64,000 bases of DNA, from positions 372,001 to 436,000 of the forward strand of contig CAWKLE010000003.1 of the NCBI GenBank assembly GCA_963850415.1, given 5' to 3'. Positions 22,745-31,327 of the stretch are shown here, piece after piece. How positions within the stretch are numbered: position 1 is the first letter of the stretch; each line of letters opens with the position of its first letter. The notes under the pieces are model-generated. The model ran no database searches and had not been told where the DNA came from. It worked only from the letters and a program-made list of their open reading frames with translations. The translations under genes and the position numbers were made by a program. This DNA is from VAXT01 sp963850415 (GTDB lineage Bacteria > Actinomycetota > Thermoleophilia > Gaiellales > Gaiellaceae).

Positions 22745-23272
22745 CTACGAGGTGACTGCGCCCGACACCTCGTCCTGGGACTTCGCGATCGCCTTCTGCA
22801 GCTCGTCGTAGTCGCCCTTGTCGATCGCCTGGTTGATCCGCTTGTCCGACTTGACGAGAGCGTTCTCGACCTTGTCGGCATAGACATCGTCGACGACCGC
22901 CACGACCGCTGAGGATCCCGGCGGCAGGTACTCCTCGACCTCGACGCCCAGCTGCTTCTCCTCGTGCTTCTTGTTGAACTTCCCGATGACGGCGCCGACC
23001 CCCGCTCCGACCGCGGTCGCCGCCAGCAACGGCGGCGCGAACAGCCCAAGCACCAAGCCGGCACCCCCGCCGAGAACGGCGCCGCTCGCAACGTGCGCGT
23101 CGCCGTGCTCCTGCACATCGACCTTGCCGTTGGCGTCGCGGTTCAGCACGACGGCCCCGACGACCTGGTACTCGCCGGCGTCCTCTCCAGCCTTCAGCGC
23201 CTTGAAGTCGTCGGCTGCCGCCCCGGCTTCGCCGTACGTACCGGCCACCAGCATCAGATTGTCACTGTCCAT
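22745..23272 (-). CDS. DUF1269-like protein with central glycine-rich membrane segment
   Basis: A 175-residue protein: MDSDNLMLVAGTYGEAGAAADDFKALK, then NRDANGKVDVQEHGDAHVASGAVLGGGAGLVLGLFAPPLLAATAVGAGVGAVIGKF (a glycine-zipper hydrophobic stretch), then VEEYLPPGSSAVVAVVDDVYADKVENAL. This is the usual order of DUF1269-type proteins of unknown function. ATG at 23272 has AAGGAGGAG immediately upstream. It is followed by the lipoprotein gene after 18 bases, so the two probably form one transcript. Confidence 0.8.
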   Translation of the reverse strand: MDSDNLMLVAGTYGEAGAAADDFKALKAGEDAGEYQVVGAVVLNRDANGKVDVQEHGDAHVASGAVLGGGAGLVLGLFAPPLLAATAVGAGVGAVIGKFNKKHEEKQLGVEVEEYLPPGSSAVVAVVDDVYADKVENALVKSDKRINQAIDKGDYDELQKAIAKSQDEVSGAVTS

Positions 23273-23354
23273 GACTCCTCCTTCGTGTCCGTTCGAGTCT
23301 CGTTGTTGTCGGACGGAAGGCACAAACCCGCCCTCGCTTCGCTCGTGCTTCCTA

Positions 23355-23666
23355 CTAGGCTTGCGACGCGATCTCTGCGGCCTCGAGCTCGATCTCGAGC
23401 CCTCTTGCGATCTTGCTGAGCGCCGAGACGATGCGTGCCGTTCCGACGATCGGAGCGATTGCGGCGAGCACGCCGCGAACCTGATCCGGGTCGATCTCGA
23501 GGTCGCCGAGAACCTCGAGGTTGGCAATGTACGAGATCGGCGCCGCGTCAACCGCCACGAGCGCGGCGATGCGGACGAGCATCAACGTATCCGGATCGAG
23601 GCTCGACGCCTCGATCGAATCGGCGGTCATGCTCGCTAGCAGATCGAGCACTGGTGTGTCTGCCAT
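23355..23666 (-). CDS. Small helical protein related to carboxymuconolactone-decarboxylase-like proteins
   Basis: A 103-residue all-helical protein: DLLASMTADSIEASSLDPDTLMLVRIAALVAVDAAPISYIANLEVLGDLEIDPDQVRGVLAAIAPIVGTARIVSALSKIARGLEI. The DPDTLMLVRIAALVA block is like the start of the CMD/AhpD helical fold, but the CxxC redox pair of AhpD is absent, so an enzymatic role is doubtful. ATG with AGGAG upstream. It is part of a leftward run of four genes. Confidence 0.65.
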   Translation of the reverse strand: MADTPVLDLLASMTADSIEASSLDPDTLMLVRIAALVAVDAAPISYIANLEVLGDLEIDPDQVRGVLAAIAPIVGTARIVSALSKIARGLEIELEAAEIASQA

Positions 23667-23678
23667 GGGATTCTCCTT

Positions 23679-23966
23679 TCAGGAGGTTCGGGGCACAGCG
23701 GACGCCGCGGCCCGGTCATTTCCGGTGGGAAGAAGGCCAGCACTCTCAGCGGACTCGACGGCCTCGGCTCGGTTCGTAGCCCCGAGCTTCCTGTAGATGT
23801 TTTGGACGTGGGTCTTCACTGTCGGACGACTGATCCCTAGCCGGTCTCCGATCGCCGCGAGCGTCCGATGGGTCGGGAGAAGCGTGAGGATGGCCGTCTC
23901 GGTCGGCGTCAGATGAACCGCCGCGTGAGATGCTTTCTTGCGGGACGCTCTCGGTTGGCTGACCAT
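23679..23966 (-). CDS. Stand-alone LuxR-type DNA-binding protein
   Basis: A 95-residue protein consisting of little more than a LuxR HTH: LTPTETAILTLLPTHRTLAAIGDRLGISRPTVKTHVQNIYRKLGATNRAEAVESAESAGLL. It is very like the C-terminal domain of the large regulator at 24217-26491 (LTPAELRLIGFLPTHLSLQEIADRLYLSRPTVKTQVASIYHKLGVKSRSEAVEIVEQSGL), so one may derive from the other. ATG at 23966 is preferred to an open frame reaching 24131. A sequence box shared with the DUF2252 operon lies 31 bases upstream. Confidence 0.75.
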   Translation of the reverse strand: MVSQPRASRKKASHAAVHLTPTETAILTLLPTHRTLAAIGDRLGISRPTVKTHVQNIYRKLGATNRAEAVESAESAGLLPTGNDRAAASAVPRTS

Positions 23967-23996
23967 ACGCCGAACGCTACGCCTGCTCGGACTGGT

Positions 23997-24021
23997 CTTC
24001 ATCGGCCAAAGAGGTTGATAT
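23997..24021 (-). promoter_or_regulatory. Shared regulatory box, copy 1 (upstream of the small LuxR gene)
   Basis: Read leftward: ATATC, nine variable bases, then GGCCGATG and AG. The same arrangement and spacing occur at 26534-26560. Both copies precede genes next to LuxR-type regulators, so this is a candidate binding site for one of them. Confidence 0.45.
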
Positions 24022-24216
24022 TCTCGTCTGAAGACCGTCTCGAGTGCGGACGCCGGGGCGCTCGCTGGTGAAAGGCGGCTGATCGTGGCCGTGATCGCTG
24101 ACTCGCATCTAGAAATCCACAGCCTCCGCAAGCTTTTCCCTGCGCTCGGGCCGCGGTGTATGCCGGCAGCGGCGCGCGTGTCTCAGGACGGCGCCGCAGG
24201 GCGGTAGGCCGGAGCT

Positions 24217-26491
24217 ATGGCTAGTTCTTCCCCTCCTCTCGCGCGTCGACGCCTGCTGAAAGGGTCGGCGGGACTGGTTCCGCCTGTGCGGGCCGATGCG
24301 GTACCGCGGGCCCGCCTCGCTCCGTTGCAGGAGGTCGTGCAGCGGAGCCGGGTGGTGCTGGTTTCTGCTCCGGCCGGTTACGGGAAGTCGACTCTTGTCG
24401 CGCAGTGGAGCGAGCTGGATCCGAGGGCGAGCGCCTGGGTGCAGCTCGCATACGGCGACAACGACCCGGTGGCGCTGCTCGCCCGCATTGCCGCGGCGCT
24501 CGAGCGCACTGGCCCGGTCCGAGGCGACCTTCTCGAGGAGTTGTCACGAATGACGCCGCGGAACGTCGAAGTCGCCCTTCCTGTCCTGGCTGCCGACCTC
24601 GACGAGCGTGACCCGTTCGTGCTGGTGCTGGACGACGTTCACCTCGTCACAGCCAAGAGGAGCCGCTCGATTCTCGGGTTCCTCGCCGAACAGGTGCCAT
24701 CCGGCTCTCAGTTGGTGTTGGTCGGGCGTGGCGATCCGGGAATGCGGCTCGGCCGCCTCCGTGCAAGTGGCGATCTGGTCGAGGTCGGGGCCGCGGTCCT
24801 CGCTCTGGACACGGAGGAGACGCGAGCCGTTGCCGCCCGCGGTGGTCTGGAGCTGTCTGAGGAGGCGGCCGAGGCTCTGCGCGAGCGGACGGAGGGGTGG
24901 GCTGCCGCGGTCGCACTGGCAGCGATCTCGTTGCGAGACCGGGACGATGCCGCCATGAGGGCTGCCGGTCTGACCGGCAATCAGCAGCAGATCGCCGACT
25001 ACCTCCTGGAAGAGGTGATGGAGCGCCAGCCGGACGATCTCACGACGTTCCTGCTCGGTACGTCGATCCTCGACCGGATGACGCCACCGTTGTGCGATGC
25101 GGTGCTCGGCACGGACGACGCGACCGATTCGCTCGAGGCCCTCGCGCGCTCGAATGCGTTCGTCGTCCCGCTCGACGATCGCGGCGGGTGGTACCGCTAC
25201 CACCACCTGTTCAGTGATCTCCTCCGAGCGGAGCTCAACCGTCGCCATCCGGAGTTGCTCCCCGTGTACCTGAAGCGGGCAGCTGATTGGTGCGAGCTGC
25301 ACGGAAGCCCTGACGAGGCGTTCGCCTACGCGCACGAGAGCGGCGATCTCGCGCAGGCCGGCAGGATCGCGCACGGGCACTGGGACGAGCTCGCAGGTCG
25401 CGGGCGGATCGAGACGTTGAGGCTCTGGCTCGACCGCTGCACCGACGAGGAGATCGAATCGGACGCCCAGCTGTCGATCGCGGCAGCCTGGGTGTCCGTG
25501 CTGCTCGGCGATCCGGTCCGAGCGAGGCGGTTCGTCGCTGCGGCCGAGCGGATGCCGCTCGATGTGGCATCCGCCGACGGGGCGTCCTCGCTTCGTTCGG
25601 CAGCTCGCGAATGTCCGAAGTGCCGTCGCTCCCGACGGAATCCACGGGATGCTGCGCGACGCCGAGTTCGTCTACGCCGCGGAGAAGCCCGATGGCACCC
25701 GCCGGCTCCTCAGCGCCTGTCGCGCTCTGGGGACGGCGAACGTTCTCCTGGGTCGACCGCAAGAAGCGATCGACGTGTTCGGTGAGGCACTCGCTCTGTC
25801 GAGCCACCGGCCAGAGCTCGCGCACGTGCGGCTCTACTGTCTCAGCTATATGGCCTTCGCGGCCACAGAGATCGGCGATCGGCGAAACGCGCAGAGATGG
25901 GCGGTCGAAGCGCTACAACTGGTCGAAGAAGCGCGTCTCGACGAGGTAGCCCAGAGCGCCATCGCCTACGCGGCAGGAGCGCTGGCGCAACAGCAGCGCG
26001 GTGACCACACGGAGGCCGCGCGCCAGCTCGAGAACGTCCGGCGGCTCCGCCCATTGCTCCACGGGGTCCCGTGGCTCGAAGCCGATCTCGCGCTGCGCTG
26101 CGCCGATATCAGCCTGAACCTCGGCGACCTCGCCGGCGCCCTCGAGTTCGCGCAGGTTGCGAGCGACGCACTCCAGGGCTACCCCGACGCCGGAACGCTT
26201 CCCGCCCGGCTGCAGCGCCTCGAAGAGCGGATCAGGCGAGGGAAGGACTACGAGCTCACACCGGCCGAGCTCCGGCTCATCGGTTTCCTGCCGACGCATC
26301 TCTCGCTCCAGGAGATCGCCGATCGTCTGTACCTCTCACGCCCAACCGTCAAGACTCAAGTCGCCTCGATCTACCACAAGCTCGGTGTCAAGAGCAGGTC
26401 CGAAGCCGTCGAGATCGTCGAGCAGTCCGGCCTCGGGGCGATCGACGGCCGGCTCACGATCCCGGATCCTGATTCCGAAGATTCCGAGTGA
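24217..26491 (+). CDS. LuxR-family MalT-like ATP-dependent regulator, broken by a +1 frameshift
   Basis: A large signal-transduction regulator (STAND class). An N-terminal ATPase (Walker A SAPAGYGKSTL near residue 50, Walker B FVLVLDDVHLV, then GRGDPGMRLGRLR) is followed by WYRYHHLFSDLLRAEL, TPR-like helices and a C-terminal LuxR HTH (26260-26440). The frame changes by one base near 25603, between SSLRSA and LANVRSAVAPDG. Joined, it is about 757 residues, in the usual range for such regulators. ATG at 24217. No metabolic target is next to it; the box at 26534 and the small-frame/DUF2252 pair downstream are possible targets. Confidence 0.87.
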
Positions 26492-26533
26492 GCTCGCGGC
26501 CCGTGTGGGTAGCCACGCGGGTGAGGGCGGGCG

Positions 26534-26560
26534 ATATCGGCCATTGTGGCCGATGGAGGG
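26534..26560 (+). promoter_or_regulatory. Shared regulatory box, copy 2, with a perfect palindrome
   Basis: ATATC, nine bases, GGCCGATG and AG, the same layout as the box at 23997-24021. Within it ATCGGCCA (26536-26543) and TGGCCGAT (26547-26554) form a perfect inverted repeat with spacer TTG. It lies about 65 bases before the small frame at 26623. Confidence 0.5.
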
Positions 26561-26622
26561 CCGCGTCGTCTCCGTCGTAGCGTTGGGCCGTCGGCCGATC
26601 GGAGAGAGAGAAGGAGTGCACG

Positions 26623-26727
26623 ATGTCAGCTGATAGCAACGTACGTGTCGATCTCTATATCGCAGCTGGCAGCAGCAGGTCGAGAGCCGTTTCTCTCTCC
26701 GAGATCCTCGACCGCCGCAAGAAATGA
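26623..26727 (+). CDS. Small 34-residue protein coupled to the DUF2252 gene
   Basis: A short frame MSADSNVRVDLYIAAG... ending SEILDRRKK. It has a good ribosome site (AAGGAG at 26611-26616, 6 bases before the ATG), and its TGA overlaps the ATG of the DUF2252 gene by 4 bases (26724-26727), so ribosomes reading it would re-start on the next gene. No homology is recognised. It may be a real small protein or a leader that sets translation of DUF2252. Confidence 0.5.
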   Translation: MSADSNVRVDLYIAAGSSRSRAVSLSEILDRRKK

Positions 26728-28416
26728 CTGGTTACGACCACACCAGCGAGGTCCCGGATGCAGCCCCCGAGTCGGCGGGCGGCCCTCACGGGCCGCAGCG
26801 GCTCGACGACGCATCGCCCCAGGGCGACGACGCTCGGCCCGGGCCGGCGACCGGGGCCACAGCGCCGGCGGCAGAGACCCCTCCGACCGGGCCGCCTGCA
26901 CCAAGTGCGCCGAGTCCGGCCGCGGAGAAGAGCCCTCCGCCCAAGCGCGCCGGCCGCTCACAGAAGCGGCCTGCAGCGAAGAGCGGCGCCTCGCGAGGCA
27001 GGCGGTCCTCGAGGCCGAAGGTCGTACCTCACCTCACGCCGGTCGAGCGAGCGGCGCGGGGAAAGGCTGCGCGGGCCGAGGTGGGGCGCTCGGTCCTCGG
27101 CGAATGGGGCTCCGGCATCGAACCGGCGTGATCCGGTCGACCTGCTCGAGGAGCAGGCTGCCACTCGCGTGCCGGAGCTTGTCCCGATTCGATACGGGCG
27201 CATGCTCGTGTCGCCGTTCACGTTCTTCCGCGGCGCCGCCTACCTGATGGCGTCCGATCTCGCGGACGGCCCGAGGACGGGGTTGCAGGTCCAGCTCTGC
27301 GGGGACGCGCACCTCTCCAACTTCGGCGCATTCGCCGCGCCCGACCGGCGGCTCGTCTTCGACGTCAACGACTTCGACGAGACGCTGCCGGGCCCGTTCG
27401 AGTGGGACCTGAAGCGACTCGTCGCGAGCTTCGCCGTCGCCGGCCGCGACCGCGGCTTCGGCGCCAAACAGCGACAGACGATCAACCGCGCAGTGACCCA
27501 GGCCTACCGGGAGGCGATGAAGAGCTTCGCGGGCATGGACACACTCGCATTGTGGTACGCGCGCATCGAGGTGGACGAGATACTCCGTATGCTCGGGCAG
27601 CAGGCGGGCAAGAAGCAGACGAAGCGGGCCGACCGTGACGTCGCGAAAGCCCAGGCGAAAGACAGTCTTGCCGCGTTCGCGAAGCTGACGCATCTCGTCG
27701 ACGGCGAGCCGCGGATCGTCAGCGAGCCGCCGCTGATCGTTCCGGTGGAGGAGCTCGTGCAGCCAAGCGAGCGCAGCGGGCTCGGCGAGTTCCTGCACGG
27801 TCTCGTCCGCTCCTACAGGGAGACGCTGCCGGGCGACCGCCGGCGGCTGCTCGAGCGCTTCCGCTACCTCCACTCTGCGCGGAAAGTCGTCGGCGTCGGC
27901 AGCGTCGGCACGCGCGCCTGGATCGTGCTCCTGCTCGGCCGTGACGAGAGCGATCCCATCTTCCTCCAGGCCAAGGAGGCACAGGCATCTGTGCTCGAGC
28001 CGTTCCTGGGCAAGAGCGAGTTCTCCCAGCACGGTCAGCGAGTCGTCGAGGGCCAACAACTGACCCAGGCCGCAAGCGACATCATGCTCGGCTGGCTGCG
28101 TACCACCGACCTCGAGGGCGTCGAGCGTGACTTCTACGTCCGCCAACTCTGGGACTCGAAGGGTTCGGCGGACATCGAAACGATGAATCCGAAATCGATG
28201 AGGACCTACGCAAAGGTGTGCGGCGCAGCGCTCGCAAGGAGCCACGCCCGCTCCGGGGACGCGATCGCGATCGCGAGCTACCTCGGAGCATCCGATGCGC
28301 TCGACCGGGCCCTGTCCACGTTCGGCGAGGCCTACGCCGACCAGAACGATCTCGACTACAAAGCGCTCAAGGCAGCGGTGACGTCTGGCCGCGTGAAAGC
28401 CGAAATGAGCATCTGA
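26724..28416 (+). CDS. DUF2252 protein (kinase-like fold), broken by a +1 frameshift
   Basis: DUF2252 proteins have a kinase-like fold and no established function. A disordered Pro/Ala/Lys-rich N-terminus (about 100 residues) leads into VVPHLTPVERAARGKAARAEV, then, after one extra base near 27122, into RRDPVDLLEEQAATRVPELVPIRYGRMLVSPFTFFRGAAYLMASDLA. Key blocks follow: CGDAHLSNFGAFAAPDRRLVFDVNDFDETLPGPFEWDLKRLVAS and GVGSVGTRAWIVLLLG. The joined length is about 563 residues. It overlaps the upstream small frame by 4 bases. Confidence 0.88.
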
Positions 28417-28418
28417 CA

Positions 28419-28553
28419 GTGGCCCCCTCACGCGAAGGGCCGAGGACGTCGAGCGGGAACATCCGCGACCAGGCGGAGCTCGCGGATCTCCTGCAGCGCG
28501 TCTCCAATCTCGCGCTCACCCTGCTCGAGGTGAAGCCGCCGACGAGGACGTGA
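28419..28553 (+). CDS. Possible small protein after DUF2252
   Basis: A 44-residue frame starting with GTG two bases after the DUF2252 stop: VAPSREGPRTSSGNIRDQAELADLLQRVSNLALTLLEVKPPTRT. Residues 14-38 look like an amphipathic helix. There is no clear ribosome site and no homology, so it may be chance in GC-rich DNA. Confidence 0.3.
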   Translation: MAPSREGPRTSSGNIRDQAELADLLQRVSNLALTLLEVKPPTRT

Positions 28554-28608
28554 AGCACCATGGCCTCGGCGAAGACCTCCGAGCGATGCCGTCAGTAGGA
28601 ACTCAGTC

Positions 28609-28773
28609 GTGACGGCTGCGCCGACCGCGTCTTCCGCCGCTGCGAAGGCTTCGGGTTTGGTTCTCCTCACGTTGGCGACGGGCAGTTCGTCATGGCCCTG
28701 GATATGACGGTGATGAACACGGCGATCGCGACGGTGGCCGAGGACGTCGGGACCGATGTGATCGGGATCCAGA
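28609..28773 (+). pseudogene. Duplicated 5' fragment of the MFS exporter gene
   Basis: These 165 bases are a close copy of the first codons of the MFS gene at 29556 (VTAAPTASSAAAKASGLVLLTLATG, then QFVMALDMTVMNTAIATV). One base is missing after LATG and the similarity stops abruptly at 28773. It cannot encode a transporter and looks like the scar of a tandem duplication or recombination. Confidence 0.85.
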
Positions 28774-28792
28774 AAAGCACCCGGAGGGACTG

Positions 28793-29491
28793 ATGCCCGA
28801 GGGTCTGTCTCCAATCGAGGTCGGCAAGGAGATCGGCGAGCACGCCGATCACGGACGCGAGCATGGCGGGGATGGACATGGCGCCCGGCTCATCTCGGTC
28901 TCGGGGGCGGTGCTGCTCTCGGTCGTCACGATCGTGGCGGCCTGGTCGGGCTACTCGGCCGCGAAGTGGGGCACCGAGTCATCGCTCAAGCTCGCGAAGG
29001 CCTCCGCGACCCGGACGAAGGCGAACCGCGCCTTCCAGGAGTCCCTGACGTTCCGCACCGCTGATGGGATCCTGTTCAACACCTGGTTCGCGGCCTACCT
29101 GACCCACAACCCGAACGGGATGCGCCTCGCCGAGAAGCGCTTCCGACCCGAATACCGGGTCGCGTTCGACGCCTGGCTCGCCACCCACCCGTTCACGAAC
29201 CCGGATGCGCCGGCGGGGCCGCAGGAGATGCCGCAGTACATCCCAACCGGCGAGGCGCAATCACGTCTGCTCGACGCGAGTGCCAACGCCTTCTACGCGC
29301 AGGGTCAGAGGGCTGCAGAGACGGGCGACGAGTACGTGCGGGTGACCGTCATCCTCGCGAGCGTCTTGTTCCTGGTCGGGCTCAGCACCCAGTTCCCGCT
29401 GCTCGGCGTGCGCCTTGCCATGATCGGTGTCGGCGCCGGGCTGCTCATCTTCGCTGGCGTCCTCATCCTCACCCTCCCAGGCCCTCCGTGA
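28793..29491 (+). CDS. DUF4337-like membrane protein
   Basis: A 232-residue protein with a His/Gly-rich N-terminus, a first helix (ISVSGAVLLSVVTIVAAWSGYSAAKW), a long soluble segment (KLAKASATRTKANRAFQESLTFRTADGILFNTWFAAYLTHNPNGMRLAEKRFRPEYRVAFDAWLAT) and two C-terminal helices (VTVILASVLFLVGLSTQFPLL, LAMIGVGAGLLIFAGVLILTL). The layout, ATWSGYxxAKW with C-terminal helices, is that of DUF4337-type proteins of unknown role. ATG at 28793 has GGAGGGA 5 bases upstream. It sits between the MFS fragment and the full MFS gene. Confidence 0.75.
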   Translation: MPEGLSPIEVGKEIGEHADHGREHGGDGHGARLISVSGAVLLSVVTIVAAWSGYSAAKWGTESSLKLAKASATRTKANRAFQESLTFRTADGILFNTWFAAYLTHNPNGMRLAEKRFRPEYRVAFDAWLATHPFTNPDAPAGPQEMPQYIPTGEAQSRLLDASANAFYAQGQRAAETGDEYVRVTVILASVLFLVGLSTQFPLLGVRLAMIGVGAGLLIFAGVLILTLPGPP

Positions 29492-29555
29492 ACCCGAATC
29501 AGCAGCCCACAATCGTCCGGCGCCGCCCGTCCGGGTGCTGCTCAGGATCGTCGTT

Positions 29556-31193
29556 ATGACGGCCGCGCCGACCGCAGCTTCTGCCGCTGCGAAGGCTTCG
29601 GGTTTAGTGCTGCTCACGCTGGCGACGGGGCAGTTCGTCATGGCCCTGGATATGACGGTGATGAACACGGCGATCGCGACGGTCGCCGAGGACGTCGGGA
29701 CCGATGTGATCGGGATCCAGACGGCGATCACGCTCTACACGTTGGTGATGGCGTCTTTCATGATCACCGGCGGGAGGGTCGGGGAGATCATCGGCCGGAA
29801 ACGTGCGTTCACGATTGGGTGCATCGTCTACGCGTGTGGGTCACTGACGACGGCGCTGTCTCACAGCCTGACGGTGCTGATCGTCGGCTGGTCGTTCCTG
29901 GAGGGTTTCGGCGCGGTGTTGATCATGCCGGCGATCGTGGCGCTGGTCGCCTCGAACTTCGCACGGTCGGAGCGGCCGCGGGCGTACGGACTCGTGGCGG
30001 CTGCCGGCGCGATCGCTGCTGCAGTCGGGCCGGTGATCGGCGGTTTGTTCACGACGTACGCCTCCTGGCGGTGGGTGTTCGTCGGCGAGGTGCTGATTGT
30101 GATGGTGATCCTCGCTCTGGCGCGTCGGGTGAACGACACACCGGCCGAGAAGGGCGCCAAGCTCGATCTAGTCGGCACCGCGCTGTCGGCGGCCGGCCTG
30201 GGTCTGATCGTGATCGGCATCCTCCGCTCGGGTGCGTGGGGGTTCGTGCGGCCCAAGCCCGGTTCCCCCGAGTGGCTCGGGCTCTCGCCGGTGATCTGGC
30301 TCGTGCTCGCGGGCGGTGTGGTTGTAGGCCTATTCGCGATGTGGGAGAACCGGCGTATTGCGCGCGGCCAAGCTGCGCTGATCGACCCGAAGATGCTGCG
30401 CAACATCCAGCTGCGCGACGGCGTCACGTCGTTCTTCTTCCTGTTCCTGGTACAGGCGGGGATCTTCTTCGTCGTTCCGCTGTTCCTGTCGGTCGCGCTC
30501 GGTCTGTCGGCGGTCGCGACCGGCATGCATCTGCTGCCCCTTTCGCTGGCGCTGCTGCTCTTCGCTGCCGGAGTCCCCAAGCTGTTCCCGAATGCGAACC
30601 CGCGACGGGTCATCCGCCTCGGCTTCATGGCCATGTTCGCCGGGCTAGTGCTCCTGATCGCCTTGCTCGACTACGGCGCCGGAGCGGAGATCGTCACCTG
30701 GCCGCTGCTGCTCGCGGGTGCCGGGATCGGCTCGATCGCCTCCCAGCTGGGGAGCGTCACAGTGTCGGCGGTGCCCGACGAGCAGAGCGGCGAGGTGGGC
30801 GGAATCCAGAACACGGGGACACAGCTCGGCGCGTCCATCGGCACCGCGCTTGCGGGCGCCGTGCTCATCTCCGCCCTGACGGCCTCGTTCCTCACCGGTG
30901 TCCAGAACAACCCTGCCGTCCCCGACCGCGTCGCCGCCCAGGCTCAGACGAGCCTCGCCGGTGGGGTCCCGTTCATCTCGGACGCCGACCTGAAGGCCGC
31001 GCTCTCGGACGCGCACGTCCGCCCGCGGACGGTCGACGCGATCGTGCAGACAAACGAGCAGAGCCGGATCGACGGGCTGCGCGTGGCCGTCTCGATCCTC
31101 GCACTCTTCGCGCTCGTCGCCCTGCTGTTCACCGGAGGCATCCCGACAATCCAACCCGGCGCCCAAACCAAGCCAAGCTCAGCGCCAACATAG
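29556..31193 (+). CDS. MFS drug exporter, DHA2 family (EmrB/QacA type, 14 helices)
   Basis: Proton-driven multidrug exporter of 545 residues with about 14 hydrophobic helices. Motif A is GRVGEIIGRKRAF, motif C lies in GLVAAAGAIAAAVGPVIGGLF, and the D1 motif is LDMTVMNTAIATVAEDV. Homologues export disinfectants, dyes or antibiotics; the substrate here is unknown. ATG at 29556 follows GTCGTT with no strong ribosome site. Its first 165 bases are duplicated upstream at 28609. A small frame and an antiporter gene follow closely. Confidence 0.92.
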   Translation: MTAAPTAASAAAKASGLVLLTLATGQFVMALDMTVMNTAIATVAEDVGTDVIGIQTAITLYTLVMASFMITGGRVGEIIGRKRAFTIGCIVYACGSLTTALSHSLTVLIVGWSFLEGFGAVLIMPAIVALVASNFARSERPRAYGLVAAAGAIAAAVGPVIGGLFTTYASWRWVFVGEVLIVMVILALARRVNDTPAEKGAKLDLVGTALSAAGLGLIVIGILRSGAWGFVRPKPGSPEWLGLSPVIWLVLAGGVVVGLFAMWENRRIARGQAALIDPKMLRNIQLRDGVTSFFFLFLVQAGIFFVVPLFLSVALGLSAVATGMHLLPLSLALLLFAAGVPKLFPNANPRRVIRLGFMAMFAGLVLLIALLDYGAGAEIVTWPLLLAGAGIGSIASQLGSVTVSAVPDEQSGEVGGIQNTGTQLGASIGTALAGAVLISALTASFLTGVQNNPAVPDRVAAQAQTSLAGGVPFISDADLKAALSDAHVRPRTVDAIVQTNEQSRIDGLRVAVSILALFALVALLFTGGIPTIQPGAQTKPSSAPT

Positions 31194-31195
31194 CC

Positions 31196-31327
31196 ATGAG
31201 CAGCGCCGCGATACTCCTCGAAGATCGCCACGATGTGGGTCTTGTGGAAGCCGTCGTCGACATGGATCTTCCCGTCGGAGCGGCGGCCGACGAGGGCAAG
31301 CTCGTCGACCTGAGGATCGCACGGTGA
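31196..31327 (+). CDS. Possible 43-residue protein linking MFS and antiporter genes
   Basis: The frame MSSAAILLEDRHDVGLVEAVVDMDLPVGAAADEGKLVDLRIAR starts two bases after the MFS stop, and its TGA overlaps the antiporter GTG by 4 bases. That geometry favours translation, but no homology or ribosome site is evident, and an open frame also exists on the other strand. Confidence 0.35.
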   Translation: MSSAAILLEDRHDVGLVEAVVDMDLPVGAAADEGKLVDLRIAR

